Numbered from the stretch's first letter, positions 37,601 through 47,281 are shown. The stretch is 64,000 bases of DNA from JARRKU01 sp050288425 (GCA_050288425.1 JBNKDU010000136.1:62001-126000); one strand, 5' to 3'. The notes: generated from the letters alone by a model not told the origin. Numbers and translations are program-made.

Positions 37601-37621
37601 CCAGGAATCTACGAGTCAGCC

Positions 37622-39547
37622 TTACTTCTTATCTTCATCCTTCACTTCTTCGAAATCGGCGTCGACCACATCGTCATCCGTGTTGGCATTGGCCTGCTGC
37701 TGAGCGCCGGCGTCGGCGCCCGGGGCACCCTGCTCGGCCTGCGCGGACTGCTGGTACATGGCCTCGGCCAGCTTGTGGGAGGCTTGGGTCAGGGCCTCGC
37801 TCTTGGACTGGATGGCGGCGAGATCGTCGCCTTCCAGGGCGGTCTTCAACTCCGCCATGGCGCTTTCCACATTGCTGCGGGTACCGGCATCGACCTTTTC
37901 CCCGAGTTCCTTGAGTGATTTCTCGGTGGCGTACATCAGGCTGTCGGCATGGTTGCGGGCATCGATCAGCTCTTTCTTCTTCTTGTCATCTTCGGCGTGC
38001 AACTCGGCATCCTTGACGGCGGCGTCGATCTCCTCTTTGGTCAGGCCGCTGGAGGCCGTGATCTGAATGGATTGTTCCTTGCCGGTGGCCGTGTCCTTGG
38101 CCGACACGTTCACGATGCCGTTGGCATCGATGTCGAAGGTCACTTCGATCTGGGGCACGCCACGCGGCGCCGGTGGAATTCCCACCAGTTCGAAACGGCC
38201 CAGGGTTTTGTTGTTGGGGGCCATTTCGCGCTCACCTTGCAGCACGTGGATCGAAACCGCCGGCTGGTTGTCGGCCGCCGTGGAAAATACCTGGCTCTTG
38301 CGCGTGGGAATGGTGGTGTTCTTCTCGATCAACCGGGTCATCACGCCACCCAGGGTTTCGATGCCCAGAGAGAGCGGTGTCACGTCGAGCAGCAGCACGT
38401 CCTTGACGTCGCCCTTGAGCACACCGCCCTGGATGGCGGCGCCCAGGGCCACCACTTCGTCCGGATTCACGCTGCGGTTGGGGGTCTTGCCGAAAATGGT
38501 CTTGACGCGTTCCTGAACGGCCGGCATGCGGGTCATACCGCCGACCAGGATCACTTCCTTGATTTCGGTCGCGGAAAGCCCGGCATCCTTGAGTGCCGTC
38601 CGGCAGGGGCCCTCCAGCTTGTCCAGCAGATCGGAAACCAGGGATTCGAGTTTGGCGCGGGTGATCTTGAGATTCAGATGTTTGGGCCCGCTGGCATCTG
38701 CGGTGATGAAGGGCAGGTTGACATCGGTTTCCATGGAGGTGGACAATTCCATCTTGGCCTTCTCCGAGGCCTCCTTGAGCCGCTGCAGGGCCATCTTATC
38801 GCTGCGCAGATCAATTCCCTGGTCCTTCTTGAATTCATCGGCCAGGTAATCGATGAGCCGCAGGTCGAAATCCTCTCCTCCCAGATGGGTATCGCCATTG
38901 GTCGACTTCACTTCGAAAACGCCCTCTCCGATCTCGAGGATGGAGACATCGAAGGTGCCGCCGCCGAGGTCGAATACGACGATTTTCTCTTCGTGGCGTT
39001 TGTCCAGACCGTAGGCCAGTGAGGCGGCCGTAGGCTCGTTGATGATGCGCAGTACGTTGAGGCCGGCGATTTTTCCGGCATCCTTGGTGGACTGCCGCTG
39101 GCTGTCGTCGAAATAGGCCGGCACCGTAATCACGGCATCGTTCACCGGCTCGCCCAGATATTCCTCGGCATATTTTTTTATGTAGGAAAGGATGAAGGAT
39201 GAGATCTCGGCCGGACTGTGACGCTTGTCGCGCAAATTGATGCGCACATCCCCATTGTCCGCACGCTCGATTTTATAGGGCAGGATGTTACGATCCTTCT
39301 GGATCACATCGGATTCGAATTTGCGCCCAATGAGCCGTTTGACGCCGAAAACGGTGTACTCGGGATTGGTGATGGCCTGCCGTTTCGCCGTTTGGCCAAC
39401 CAGACGTTCGCCGCTCTCCGTAACCGCCACGATGGAGGGCGTGGTGCGCCCGCCGTCGGGATTGGTGATTACTTTGGCGTCGCCGCCGTCCATGACCGCG
39501 ACACATGAATTGGTGGTCCCCAGGTCAATGCCGATAATCTTGCCCAT
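37622..39547 (-). CDS. dnaK: Chaperone DnaK (Hsp70), second copy, in grpE-dnaK operon
   Basis: A 641-residue Hsp70 with all expected segments: IIGIDLGTTNSCVAVMDGG, NEPTAASLAYGLDKR, VFDLGGGTFDVSILEIG, linker DVLLLDVTPLSLGIET, and a Gln/Ala-rich C-terminal tail ending DDVVDADFEEVKDEDKK. AAGGAGG precedes the ATG. It follows grpE by 125 bases and is the copy most likely to be the principal housekeeping DnaK. DnaJ and HrcA genes are not in this window. Confidence 0.95.
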   Translation of the reverse strand: MGKIIGIDLGTTNSCVAVMDGGDAKVITNPDGGRTTPSIVAVTESGERLVGQTAKRQAITNPEYTVFGVKRLIGRKFESDVIQKDRNILPYKIERADNGDVRINLRDKRHSPAEISSFILSYIKKYAEEYLGEPVNDAVITVPAYFDDSQRQSTKDAGKIAGLNVLRIINEPTAASLAYGLDKRHEEKIVVFDLGGGTFDVSILEIGEGVFEVKSTNGDTHLGGEDFDLRLIDYLADEFKKDQGIDLRSDKMALQRLKEASEKAKMELSTSMETDVNLPFITADASGPKHLNLKITRAKLESLVSDLLDKLEGPCRTALKDAGLSATEIKEVILVGGMTRMPAVQERVKTIFGKTPNRSVNPDEVVALGAAIQGGVLKGDVKDVLLLDVTPLSLGIETLGGVMTRLIEKNTTIPTRKSQVFSTAADNQPAVSIHVLQGEREMAPNNKTLGRFELVGIPPAPRGVPQIEVTFDIDANGIVNVSAKDTATGKEQSIQITASSGLTKEEIDAAVKDAELHAEDDKKKKELIDARNHADSLMYATEKSLKELGEKVDAGTRSNVESAMAELKTALEGDDLAAIQSKSEALTQASHKLAEAMYQQSAQAEQGAPGADAGAQQQANANTDDDVVDADFEEVKDEDKK

Positions 39548-39672
39548 TTGAAATCCTCCTTGGGATGACGGTTGGAAATCGATTCGCGCCGTGGAAGGGA
39601 TTTGCGCGTGCCGTCATCGGTATCAAGTTTGTATCCTCGGTAAATTTTCGCTCAATCCGGTGTTCGCTATGC

Positions 39673-40293
39673 TTATGAATCTTCCTTGGCCTTGGACACC
39701 ACCACCATGGCCGGACGAATCAGTCGTTCATGAAGGGTATAGCCTTTTTGCATCTCGCGGATCACCGTATTGGGAGAATGGTCCGCGCTCTCTTCCTGCA
39801 TCATGGCTTGATGGAAATTGGGATCGAAGGATTCGCCCAATGCGTTCACCGGTTGGACATGGTTGCGCTCCAGGATTTTACGCACTTCGTTGAGGGTCAG
39901 ATCGATCCCTGCAACCAATGGATCCTGAGTATCGCCATCCTGGGGGGCCGATTCGATGGCCCTTTCCAGATTGTCCACAACCGTCAGCAATTCAACGATC
40001 AGTTTCTCATTGGCGAATCTGACCATGTCGCGCATATCGCGCTGGGATCGCTTCTTGTAATTGTCGAACTCCGCCGAAAGGCGCAGGAGACGATCGTAAT
40101 ATTCCTGGGATTGTTTTTCGGCTGCCTGGAGCCTGGTTTCCGGATCGTCATCGGCTCCGGCGCCCGCTTCCTCATCGTCATCGGCAGGCTGGGGTTCTTG
40201 CGACGAATCGTCTATGGTATTGGATGTTTTCGGCTCTTCCTGATCATTCTGGTCTTCGATTTCAACTTGGACCTTTTCGTTCATCCCCGGCAT
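39673..40293 (-). CDS. grpE: Nucleotide exchange factor GrpE
   Basis: A 206-residue partner of DnaK. The acidic disordered N-terminus (about 60 residues) leads to the long coiled-coil (LRLSAEFDNYKKRSQRDMRDMVRFANEKLIVELL...) and the C-terminal beta wing with NPNFHQAMMQEES-type FDPNFHQAMMQEESADHSPNTVIREMQKGYTLHERLIRPAMVVV. The start is uncertain between 40293 and the Met three codons later. Confidence 0.93.
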   Translation of the reverse strand: MPGMNEKVQVEIEDQNDQEEPKTSNTIDDSSQEPQPADDDEEAGAGADDDPETRLQAAEKQSQEYYDRLLRLSAEFDNYKKRSQRDMRDMVRFANEKLIVELLTVVDNLERAIESAPQDGDTQDPLVAGIDLTLNEVRKILERNHVQPVNALGESFDPNFHQAMMQEESADHSPNTVIREMQKGYTLHERLIRPAMVVVSKAKEDS

Positions 40294-40384
40294 GACTCCT
40301 GATTGCAGTTGCTTCGCAAAGTTTGAAGATCGTTCTTATTGACTGATAATTTTAGCAAATTATCCCTGTGAAAAAATCGATAAG

Positions 40385-40412
40385 AAAATAAGACGACTTG
40401 ATCCGATGTCAA
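40385..40412 (-). promoter_or_regulatory. Candidate promoter of grpE-dnaK
   Basis: On the minus strand TTGACA (40412-40407) and TATTTT (40390-40385) are 16 bases apart, about 90 bases before grpE. No CIRCE repeat is visible, so heat control would be by another route. Confidence 0.35.
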
Positions 40413-40482
40413 GAAAATGCGGGGATCAGTTTGTAATCCGGAAAGCGATGGGCATCGGCATAGAATTAGGAAAGGATGAGTT

Positions 40483-40733
40483 CTGGTTGTGCACCCTCCA
40501 TCGAGTTCACTTGGGCGTATCTCCCTTGCAGTGACCGGGATCGATCCGCGACACAGTCTGCATCACTTATCGCTGCTTCCTTCCGGACCTGACGAGGTTC
40601 GCGACCGCCTGTTGCGCGGCGGCCGGTCGGCAAGGTCGATTGGCTTGGGAAAAACCCTCAAGAGGGGATTCGGTCCCGCATGAAGCGGATTTCGGGTACA
40701 GGACACCGCTAGCTCCCCACCTAGCACAACCAG
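40483..40733 (-). ncRNA. ffs: Signal recognition particle RNA, long form with Alu domain
   Basis: On the minus strand the conserved SRP54-binding hairpin reads GTCAGGTCCGGAAGGAAGCA (40591-40572 region). The 5' part reads GTGCTAGGTGGGGAGCTAGC followed by GGTGTCCTGTA, the Alu-domain core known from the long scRNA of Bacillus. The two ends pair perfectly: CTGGTTGTGC at 40733-40724 with GCACAACCAG at 40492-40483. The length of about 250 nucleotides is more than twice the 4.5S RNA of E. coli. A textbook promoter lies just upstream. Confidence 0.92.
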
Positions 40734-40739
40734 GGCGCA

Positions 40740-40768
40740 ATTATAAAGATGGCAATCCTTGATTTCAA
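40740..40768 (-). promoter_or_regulatory. Strong sigma-70 promoter of the SRP RNA
   Basis: TTGAAA (40768-40763) and a perfect TATAAT (40745-40740) are separated by exactly 17 bases, placing the start seven bases downstream at about 40733, the 5' end of the RNA. Confidence 0.8.
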
Positions 40769-40921
40769 GGAGAAAAGAAAATTATAGTACCAGAAATATT
40801 GAACCCCTTAAAGTCGTCGCACCGCGCGCTCCCGAGGGCCGCGATGGGAGGATGATTTTTCGATCCTCCGGTGCCGACAGAAAATCCGGATCCAAGCCAT
40901 GGCCGGCCGTACATCGTCCAC

Positions 40922-42370
40922 ATGAAGCCACCTATTATTATGAAGGTCTCCCGAACCATCCAGCGCTATGCCATGTTCGCGCCCCGAGACAGGGTACTGG
41001 TGGCTGTCTCCGGGGGGCCTGATTCCGTCGCCCTGCTGCACATCCTGCATGGTCTCGCCGGGCAGTACCCCATTGAGTTGGGGGTGGCCCACCTGAATCA
41101 CGGACTGCGGCCACGGAATGCGGAACGAGAGGCAGCCTATGCCGCCCGGCTGGCCCGGGAGTTGAAGCTGGCCTTTCATGAAGGCAGCGCCCGACTCGAT
41201 CCCGATGCCGGATCCCTGGAAGAGCGTGCCCGGTTGGCGCGCTATGAATTCCTCCACCGCATGGCCGATCGGTATGGGTATGCGAAAATCGCCCTCGGTC
41301 ACCATACCGACGACAATGCCGAAGCCGTGCTGCTGCACATGATGCGCGGCAGCGGCATCCGCGGCCTGTCCGGCATTCCCCCGGTTCGAAACGGAGGCAT
41401 CGTGCGTCCGCTGATTCAGTTGCGACGCGATGAGATCCTGGATTACCTGCGGTCCAACGGGATCACCTTCCACCAGGATGAATCCAATGACGACCTGCGC
41501 TTCGAACGCAACCGGATCCGGCACCGCCTGATCCCACTGCTGGAAAAGGAATACAACCCCAACATCGTCAATACATTGCAACGCACGGCCGATCTGTGCT
41601 GGGAAGAGGATCGATGGCTCGGCGAACATCTGGCCCGTCATCTGAATACTTTGATGACCGATCCATCGCCGGCCGGGTTCCGGCTGGATCGTCACCGATT
41701 GGCGGCGTTGCCCAGGGCAATGCAGCGTCGATTGCTGCGTGGAGCGCTGCAACGCTGGCAGGGTCATATCCGACGCATCGGGAGCGAGCACATCGATGCC
41801 GTCATCGACATGCTGGCCAATGACCGGGCCGCCCGCCGCATCAGTCTGCCCAACCGTTGGCGGGTCGAGTGCACGGCCGGCCACCTGAAATTCGGGCTGG
41901 ACCGTGACCGGCAGGCCGCTGAAGAAGAATCCGCTTCGGACTATGAATATCGCATCGAGGCAGACACCCCCTGGCCGGCGGAATTCGATCTGCCGGGTGC
42001 AGCAGGCCGTCTGCTCCTCCATCGGGACCGGGCGGCAGGTGGAAACGGCATCCGCACGGATGCCCACAGCGCCTGTTTCGATCTGGATCTGCTGACGTTT
42101 CCGATGATCCTGAGAAATTTCCGGCCCGGTGACCGGCTCGCCCCCTATGGAATGCAGGGCAGCCAAAAACTGAAAAATCTATTCGCCGACCGAAAGATCC
42201 CCCGGAATCGGCGGCGAAGCATACCGCTCCTGGTCAGCGATGGGCAGATCGTCTGGGTGGCCGGCACGCGGCGCAGCCGGCTGGCATTGGTTTCGCCGGC
42301 CACCACCCGGGTTCTGGTGGCGCGCTGGACGGTTTCGCATGTCGGAAGAGGCGGACCGGACGCCCATTGA
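40922..42370 (+). CDS. tilS: tRNA(Ile)-lysidine synthase
   Basis: About 482 residues. It modifies C34 of the AUA-reading tRNA-Ile to lysidine. The N-terminal PP-loop is VLVAVSGGPDSVALLHIL, followed by the TilS signature VAHLNHGLRPRNAEREA and ALGHHTDDNAEAVLLHMMRGSG. The C-terminal domain contains FRPGDRLAPYGMQGSQKLKNLFADRKIPRNRR. The start is uncertain: no clear ribosome site precedes 40922 or 40940. It leads the tilS-ftsH-folP order common in many bacteria. Confidence 0.93.
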   Translation: MKPPIIMKVSRTIQRYAMFAPRDRVLVAVSGGPDSVALLHILHGLAGQYPIELGVAHLNHGLRPRNAEREAAYAARLARELKLAFHEGSARLDPDAGSLEERARLARYEFLHRMADRYGYAKIALGHHTDDNAEAVLLHMMRGSGIRGLSGIPPVRNGGIVRPLIQLRRDEILDYLRSNGITFHQDESNDDLRFERNRIRHRLIPLLEKEYNPNIVNTLQRTADLCWEEDRWLGEHLARHLNTLMTDPSPAGFRLDRHRLAALPRAMQRRLLRGALQRWQGHIRRIGSEHIDAVIDMLANDRAARRISLPNRWRVECTAGHLKFGLDRDRQAAEEESASDYEYRIEADTPWPAEFDLPGAAGRLLLHRDRAAGGNGIRTDAHSACFDLDLLTFPMILRNFRPGDRLAPYGMQGSQKLKNLFADRKIPRNRRRSIPLLVSDGQIVWVAGTRRSRLALVSPATTRVLVARWTVSHVGRGGPDAH

Positions 42371-42484
42371 CGTCCCCCTGCCTCGAAATCGGCTTGCCCA
42401 TGGGTTGGTCTTGCGCATTCTGCCAAACCGCATTATGGTATACAGTCTGTTCCCGAGGCAGGAAATAGCAAGGAGGTAAATTCT

Positions 42485-44410
42485 TTGAACCCTTTTTATA
42501 AGAACCTGGCCTTATGGTGTGTGATCACGCTAATGATGATCATGCTCTACAAGATGTTCAATGCCCAGAACCTGGCCGAAATGGCCCCCGGCTATTCCGA
42601 GTTTCTGGCCATGGTGGACGAAAGCAAAATCCAGGAGGTAATCATCCAGGGTCAGGAGCTTTTCGCTACGGATCTCGATGGCAGACACTTCAAAGTCTAC
42701 GCTCCCCAGGATCCCGACCTGATCAAGATCCTCAGAGCCAAGGAAATCCGCATCAAGGCAAAACCGGCGACCGAATCGCCCTGGTACAATATCCTGATCT
42801 CCTGGTTTCCCATGTTGGTACTCATCGGCGTGTGGGTCTTTTTCATGCGCCAGATGCAATCGGGCGGCGGCAAGGCCCTGTCTTTCGGCAAAAGCCGGGC
42901 CAGACTCATGTCGGATACCCAGGAGAAGGTGACCTTCAAGGATGTGGCCGGGATCGACGAGGCCAAGGAAGAGTTGAGCGAAATCGTCGACTTTCTCCGC
43001 GATCCGAAGAAATTCACCCGACTGGGCGGTCGCATCCCCAAGGGCGTATTGCTCATGGGGCCTCCGGGTACAGGCAAAACATTGCTGTCGCGGGCCATTG
43101 CCGGTGAAGCCGGGGTGCCCTTCTTCAGCATCAGCGGATCCGATTTCGTGGAGATGTTCGTCGGGGTAGGCGCCTCCCGGGTGCGGGATCTGTTCGTGCA
43201 AGGGAAAAAACATGCCCCCTGCATCATTTTCATCGACGAAATCGACGCCGTGGGTCGTCATCGCGGCGCCGGCCTTGGCGGCGGACACGATGAGCGCGAG
43301 CAAACCCTGAACCAGCTTCTGGTGGAAATGGACGGTTTCGAATCCAATGAGGGCGTGATCCTGATTTCGGCCACCAACCGGCCCGATGTCCTCGACCCGG
43401 CCCTGTTGCGACCCGGCCGTTTCGACCGCCAGGTGGTGGTCAGCCTCCCCGATATCCGCGGCCGCGAGAAGATTCTGCGCGTGCACATGAAGAAGACACC
43501 AGTGGACGACCAGGTACAACCCGGTATCCTGGCCAAGGGGACCCCCGGCTTCTCCGGTGCCGACCTGGAAAACCTGGTCAACGAGGCGGCCCTGTTGGCG
43601 GCCAAGCGCGACAAGGCAAGACTCGAGATGGTGGACTTCGAAGACGCCAAGGACAAGGTTTACATGGGCCTGGAGCGCAAGTCCAAGGTGATCCGGGAGG
43701 AAGACCGCAAGACCACGGCCTACCACGAAGGCGGACACGCCCTGGTGGCCCGTTTCCTCCCCAATGCGGACGCCATCAACAAGATCACCATCATCCCCCG
43801 CGGCCGGGCGGCCGGCGTGACCTGGTTCCTGCCGGAAGAGCGCGATTTCAAGTACAAGGACCAGTTGGAAAGTGAGCTGGCGGTGGCTTTCGGCGGCCGG
43901 GTAGCCGAACAGATCGTCTTCAATCGCATCAGCACAGGCGCCTCCAATGACATCAAGCAAGCCACCGAACTGGCCCAGACCATGGTGCGCAACTGGGGCA
44001 TGAGCGAAGAATTGGGCCCGCTCTCCTACTCCAAGGGAGAAGAGCAGGTCTTTCTGGGGCGTGAAATCGCCCAACACCGGGATTATTCCGAAGAGACAGC
44101 CCAGAAGATAGACTCGGAAATCACGCGCCTGATCAAAACCGCTTTCGACAAAGCCAAGTCGGTGCTGGAAGAGCACCTCGATCTCCTCCACGCCCTGGCC
44201 GATCTGCTGCTCGAGCAGGAAACCGTGATGGGCAAGGAGTTGGACGAGTTGATCATCTCCTTGAAACCCGACGTCGATCTGCCCGAACGCGAGGAAGACG
44301 ACAGCTTTGCGGATGAGACCCAGGCCGGCCCCCAGGATACCGTCGACTCCCCACCGGAAGCCGAAACCGAAGAGACCGCGGAATCTTCGGAGGAAAACGA
44401 CCCGACGTAA
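42485..44410 (+). CDS. ftsH: ATP-dependent zinc metalloprotease FtsH
   Basis: A 641-residue membrane-bound AAA+ protease. Two N-terminal membrane helices flank a small periplasmic domain (residues about 8-120). The AAA domain has Walker A GPPGTGKT, Walker B IIFIDEID and SRH ATNRPDVLDPALLRPGRFD. The zinc site is HEGGH, with a variant Gly in place of Ala, and a downstream Asp region. The tail is long, acidic and Pro-rich. The start is TTG 42485, with AAGGAGG eight bases upstream. Confidence 0.96.
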   Translation: MNPFYKNLALWCVITLMMIMLYKMFNAQNLAEMAPGYSEFLAMVDESKIQEVIIQGQELFATDLDGRHFKVYAPQDPDLIKILRAKEIRIKAKPATESPWYNILISWFPMLVLIGVWVFFMRQMQSGGGKALSFGKSRARLMSDTQEKVTFKDVAGIDEAKEELSEIVDFLRDPKKFTRLGGRIPKGVLLMGPPGTGKTLLSRAIAGEAGVPFFSISGSDFVEMFVGVGASRVRDLFVQGKKHAPCIIFIDEIDAVGRHRGAGLGGGHDEREQTLNQLLVEMDGFESNEGVILISATNRPDVLDPALLRPGRFDRQVVVSLPDIRGREKILRVHMKKTPVDDQVQPGILAKGTPGFSGADLENLVNEAALLAAKRDKARLEMVDFEDAKDKVYMGLERKSKVIREEDRKTTAYHEGGHALVARFLPNADAINKITIIPRGRAAGVTWFLPEERDFKYKDQLESELAVAFGGRVAEQIVFNRISTGASNDIKQATELAQTMVRNWGMSEELGPLSYSKGEEQVFLGREIAQHRDYSEETAQKIDSEITRLIKTAFDKAKSVLEEHLDLLHALADLLLEQETVMGKELDELIISLKPDVDLPEREEDDSFADETQAGPQDTVDSPPEAETEETAESSEENDPT

Positions 44411-44468
44411 TCCGACAGACGTTCGCATTCAACGGATAGTGATCCACGCCGGATGACCATTGGAGATC

Positions 44469-45341
44469 ATGGAAAACCCAAGCTACCTCCTCAAGTGGCG
44501 ACAATTTGAGCTGACCCTGGGACCGCGAACCGCCGTGATGGGGATCGTCAACGTGACCCCCGACTCCTTCTCCGACGGTGGAAAGTTTCACACCAAAGAA
44601 GCGGCCGTGGCCCAGGCCAGGCGTCTGGTGGATGCCGGCGCCGACATCATCGACATCGGCGGCGAGTCCACCCGTCCTTTTTCCGACCCCGTCTCCGCAG
44701 AAGAAGAGATGCGGCGGGTCATTCCGGTGATCGAATCGTTGGCCCCCACCCTTCCGGTCCCCATCTCCATCGACACCGCCAAGGCCCAGGTGGCAACCGC
44801 CGCCCTGGCCGCCGGAGCCGCGATAATCAACGACATCAGCGCACTACGCCTGGACGAGCAGATGGCCGACGTGGCCGCCCGTGCAGGCGTGCCGGTGATC
44901 CTGATGCATATGCAGGGCCAGCCCCGCACCATGCAGAGGAAACCAGCGTACGACGATGTCGTCGCCGAAGTACGTCAGTTTCTTTGGGAAGCCATGGACC
45001 GCGCCGTTGCCGCCGGCATCCGACGCGACAGGCTGATCGTCGATCCCGGCATCGGTTTCGGCAAGAACGGACACCACAATCTCCTGCTGATGAAAAACCT
45101 GGCTTCGTTCCGGGAACTGGATGCACCCCTGCTGGTGGGTTCGTCACGCAAGCGTTTCATCCGCGATATCCTCAACCGGACCGGTGAGAAGGATATTCCT
45201 GCCGAACTGCCCAAGGTGGAAACCGGCACCCAGGCCACCGTGGCGGTGGCCGTTATGAACGGTGCCCATATCGTTCGCGTCCACAATGTGGCCAACACCC
45301 GTGCCACGGTGGATGTCATCGATGCCGTTCGAAATTCGTGA
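44469..45341 (+). CDS. folP: Dihydropteroate synthase
   Basis: A 290-residue folate-synthesis enzyme joining p-aminobenzoate to dihydropterin pyrophosphate. Motifs: VMGIVNVTPDSFSDGGKF, GADIIDIGGESTRPFSDPVSAEEE, SIDTAKAQVA, LMHMQGQPRTMQ and DPGIGFGKNGHHN. ATG 44469 is used, with GGAG four bases upstream. It follows ftsH by 58 bases and is probably in the same operon. Confidence 0.95.
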   Translation: MENPSYLLKWRQFELTLGPRTAVMGIVNVTPDSFSDGGKFHTKEAAVAQARRLVDAGADIIDIGGESTRPFSDPVSAEEEMRRVIPVIESLAPTLPVPISIDTAKAQVATAALAAGAAIINDISALRLDEQMADVAARAGVPVILMHMQGQPRTMQRKPAYDDVVAEVRQFLWEAMDRAVAAGIRRDRLIVDPGIGFGKNGHHNLLLMKNLASFRELDAPLLVGSSRKRFIRDILNRTGEKDIPAELPKVETGTQATVAVAVMNGAHIVRVHNVANTRATVDVIDAVRNS

Positions 45342-45367
45342 ACCCTGCAAAAATGGGAGCCCGTTCC

Positions 45368-46132
45368 ATGCTGATGGTCATCGATGTGGGCAATACAAAC
45401 ACGGTCATGGGGGTCTTCGACCGGGAGACGCTGGTCCAGAGCTGGCGGATCCGGACCGAGCGCAACACCACCGAAGACGAGTTCAATGTGCTGGTGTCGG
45501 CCCTGTTCACAAGCAGCGGCATCACCTGTGACCATATCGATAAGACGGTGATCTCCTGCGTGGTGCCGCCCATGGTCACCATCCTGGACGGCTTCGGCCG
45601 CAAATATCTCGGCCATGCACCCCATTGGATCGACGCCCGATCCTATCCCGGCATGCCCATCATGGGCAAGAACCCCAATGAAGTGGGTGCCGACCGCATC
45701 GTCAACGCCGTGGGCGCTTACCAGCGCTACAAAACCAGCCTGATCATCATCGATTTCGGCACGGCGACCACCTTCGACGCCATCACCCGACAAGGCGCTT
45801 ACATGGGCGGGGTCATCAGCCCGGGGGTGGGCATCGCTTCGGAAGCCCTGTTCGCCAACGCCTCCAAACTGCCCCGGGTGGAAATCTTCTCCCGTCCGGC
45901 CACCGTCATCGGCAGCGACACCATCGGCAGCATCCAGTCGGGGATCATCTTCGGCTACGCCGGCCTGGTGGACGGCATCGTGGCCCGCATGCGAACCGAA
46001 ATGGAGGACCGCCCCAAGGTGATCGCCACCGGCGGCCTGGCGCCGCTGATGCAGGATGTGGCCACCTGTATCGAGGCGGTGGAACCCGATCTGACGCTGC
46101 AGGGCCTGCGTATCATCGGTCAGGTTCTCTAG
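45368..46132 (+). CDS. coaX: Type III pantothenate kinase
   Basis: A 254-residue ASKHA-fold kinase, first step of coenzyme A synthesis. Phosphate-binding loop MVIDVGNTNTVMGVF starts the protein; further motifs are GADRIVNAVGAYQRY, IIDFGTATTFDAIT and GGVISPGVGIASEALF. ATG 45368 has GGGAG eight bases before it; the GTG at 45338, which overlaps the folP stop, lacks one. Confidence 0.94.
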   Translation: MLMVIDVGNTNTVMGVFDRETLVQSWRIRTERNTTEDEFNVLVSALFTSSGITCDHIDKTVISCVVPPMVTILDGFGRKYLGHAPHWIDARSYPGMPIMGKNPNEVGADRIVNAVGAYQRYKTSLIIIDFGTATTFDAITRQGAYMGGVISPGVGIASEALFANASKLPRVEIFSRPATVIGSDTIGSIQSGIIFGYAGLVDGIVARMRTEMEDRPKVIATGGLAPLMQDVATCIEAVEPDLTLQGLRIIGQVL

Positions 46133-46133
46133 A

Positions 46134-46293
46134 GTCCATCCAGAAACGGCATCTTTTGGCCAAGGCCGGTGTTCTCGCTCCTTTGAGATAATGGCGGAGC
46201 CATTCATCTTTTGCGACGTAGCAGGGCTACGCCTGCGGTCTCAAACTCGCTGAGGCCTTGGCCTGATCCAAAATCTACCATTTCTGGATGGAC
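46134..46293. repeat. 160-base palindromic repeat element (MITE-like)
   Basis: Ends are perfect 13-base inverted repeats: GTCCATCCAGAAA at 46134-46146 and TTTCTGGATGGAC at 46281-46293. A second, imperfect inner pair (TTTTGGCCAAGGCC, 46154-46167, and GGCCTTGGCC-TGAT-CCAAAA, near 46253) continues the pairing. It starts two bases after the coaX stop and has no coding frame. Confidence 0.7.
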
Positions 46294-46325
46294 ACCCTCT
46301 TGTGAACCGATCCGGAAGAGAACGC

Positions 46326-47252
46326 TCAGGAAGGAGTGCTTTCTTTCAGATACCCCAGGTATCCCTTGACGCTGTTGCGCAGGAAATTTCGCTCGCGTCC
46401 CCGGACCGACGCGGAGAGACCGGCATACCCGGCCAACAAAGGATCGGTTTCCAGCAGATAATCCACGCAGAACTCGGGAAGCTCGTCTTGCTCGCAATCC
46501 TCCCGGTTCAGGAAAGGCGCGATCCAGTCGCGCCAGCGCAGAAGTTGTTCGCGGTGGGTCTGCAGAAGCGACACCGCGTCGGGCCGCTGCCCCACGTGAC
46601 CGTAGCAGATCCGGCCGGGCTCGGCGGCCAGCAGCCGATCGATGGAGTCGAGACTGGTTTCGAGAAAGAACCGCGGTGGGGTGGCCGGCCGAAGGTAGAT
46701 GGCGCCGTCGGTGGTGGGCAGATTCACGCCGCCGGCCTCACCGGCAAAAAGCAGTTCATCCACCCGGAAGCTGTAGTGGTGGGCGGCATGACCGGGTGTA
46801 TCGATGGCCAGGACGCCCGGGTGGATGGGACGATCGGCGGGGAACAACCGCCCGGCGGGCAATGGGGCGATGGGTCCGTAGATTTCGGCGATCCGACCCA
46901 GGGTCTTCAACGATCCCTGCCACAACCGCTCCGGGTCGACGAGGTGACGGCCTCCCTTGGGATGGCAGACCACCGTGGCCCGGGGAAGTTCACGGGCCAG
47001 ACGGCCGATACCGCCGGCATGGTCGATGTGAATATGGGTCAGCAGAATCAATTCCGGGGCCTGACCGCCGATTTCGGCCAGCGCGGACAGCAGGGCCGGT
47101 ACGGAAACCGCCGGTCCCACATCCACCAGGATGGTGGGATTGCCGGTGTACACCCAAGCGCCGATGAAGCCGTCGAAACCGTCGATGGGCACAGGCAGGG
47201 AGATCAGGAAGAGCCGCTCTTCGATGGTCTGAATTCGGGTGCTGGCCGTCAT
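46326..47252 (-). CDS. Metallo-beta-lactamase fold hydrolase
   Basis: A 308-residue protein. The metal-binding motif is LTHIHIDHAGGIGRL (HxHxDH), with later ligands in CHPKGGRHLVDP, DTPGHAAHHYSF and FAGEAGG. The N-terminus VPIDGFDGFIGAWVY fits the broader glyoxalase II-like group. Substrate unknown; thioester or lactone hydrolysis is typical. It lies 29 bases after the zinc-ribbon/receiver gene. Confidence 0.85.
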   Translation of the reverse strand: MTASTRIQTIEERLFLISLPVPIDGFDGFIGAWVYTGNPTILVDVGPAVSVPALLSALAEIGGQAPELILLTHIHIDHAGGIGRLARELPRATVVCHPKGGRHLVDPERLWQGSLKTLGRIAEIYGPIAPLPAGRLFPADRPIHPGVLAIDTPGHAAHHYSFRVDELLFAGEAGGVNLPTTDGAIYLRPATPPRFFLETSLDSIDRLLAAEPGRICYGHVGQRPDAVSLLQTHREQLLRWRDWIAPFLNREDCEQDELPEFCVDYLLETDPLLAGYAGLSASVRGRERNFLRNSVKGYLGYLKESTPS

Positions 47253-47281
47253 GATGACAAGAAAGCCTTCGAAGTAGAGAA

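Noticed and set aside
40294..40480. CIRCE element before grpE
   Set aside because: No TTAGCACTC-N9-GAGTGCTAA-like repeat was found on either strand.
40808..42166. 452-codon minus-strand frame opposite tilS
   Set aside because: tilS has the PP-loop and family signatures; the antisense product has none.
42530..44428. 632-codon minus-strand frame opposite ftsH
   Set aside because: ftsH is complete with all AAA and protease motifs; the antisense frame has none.
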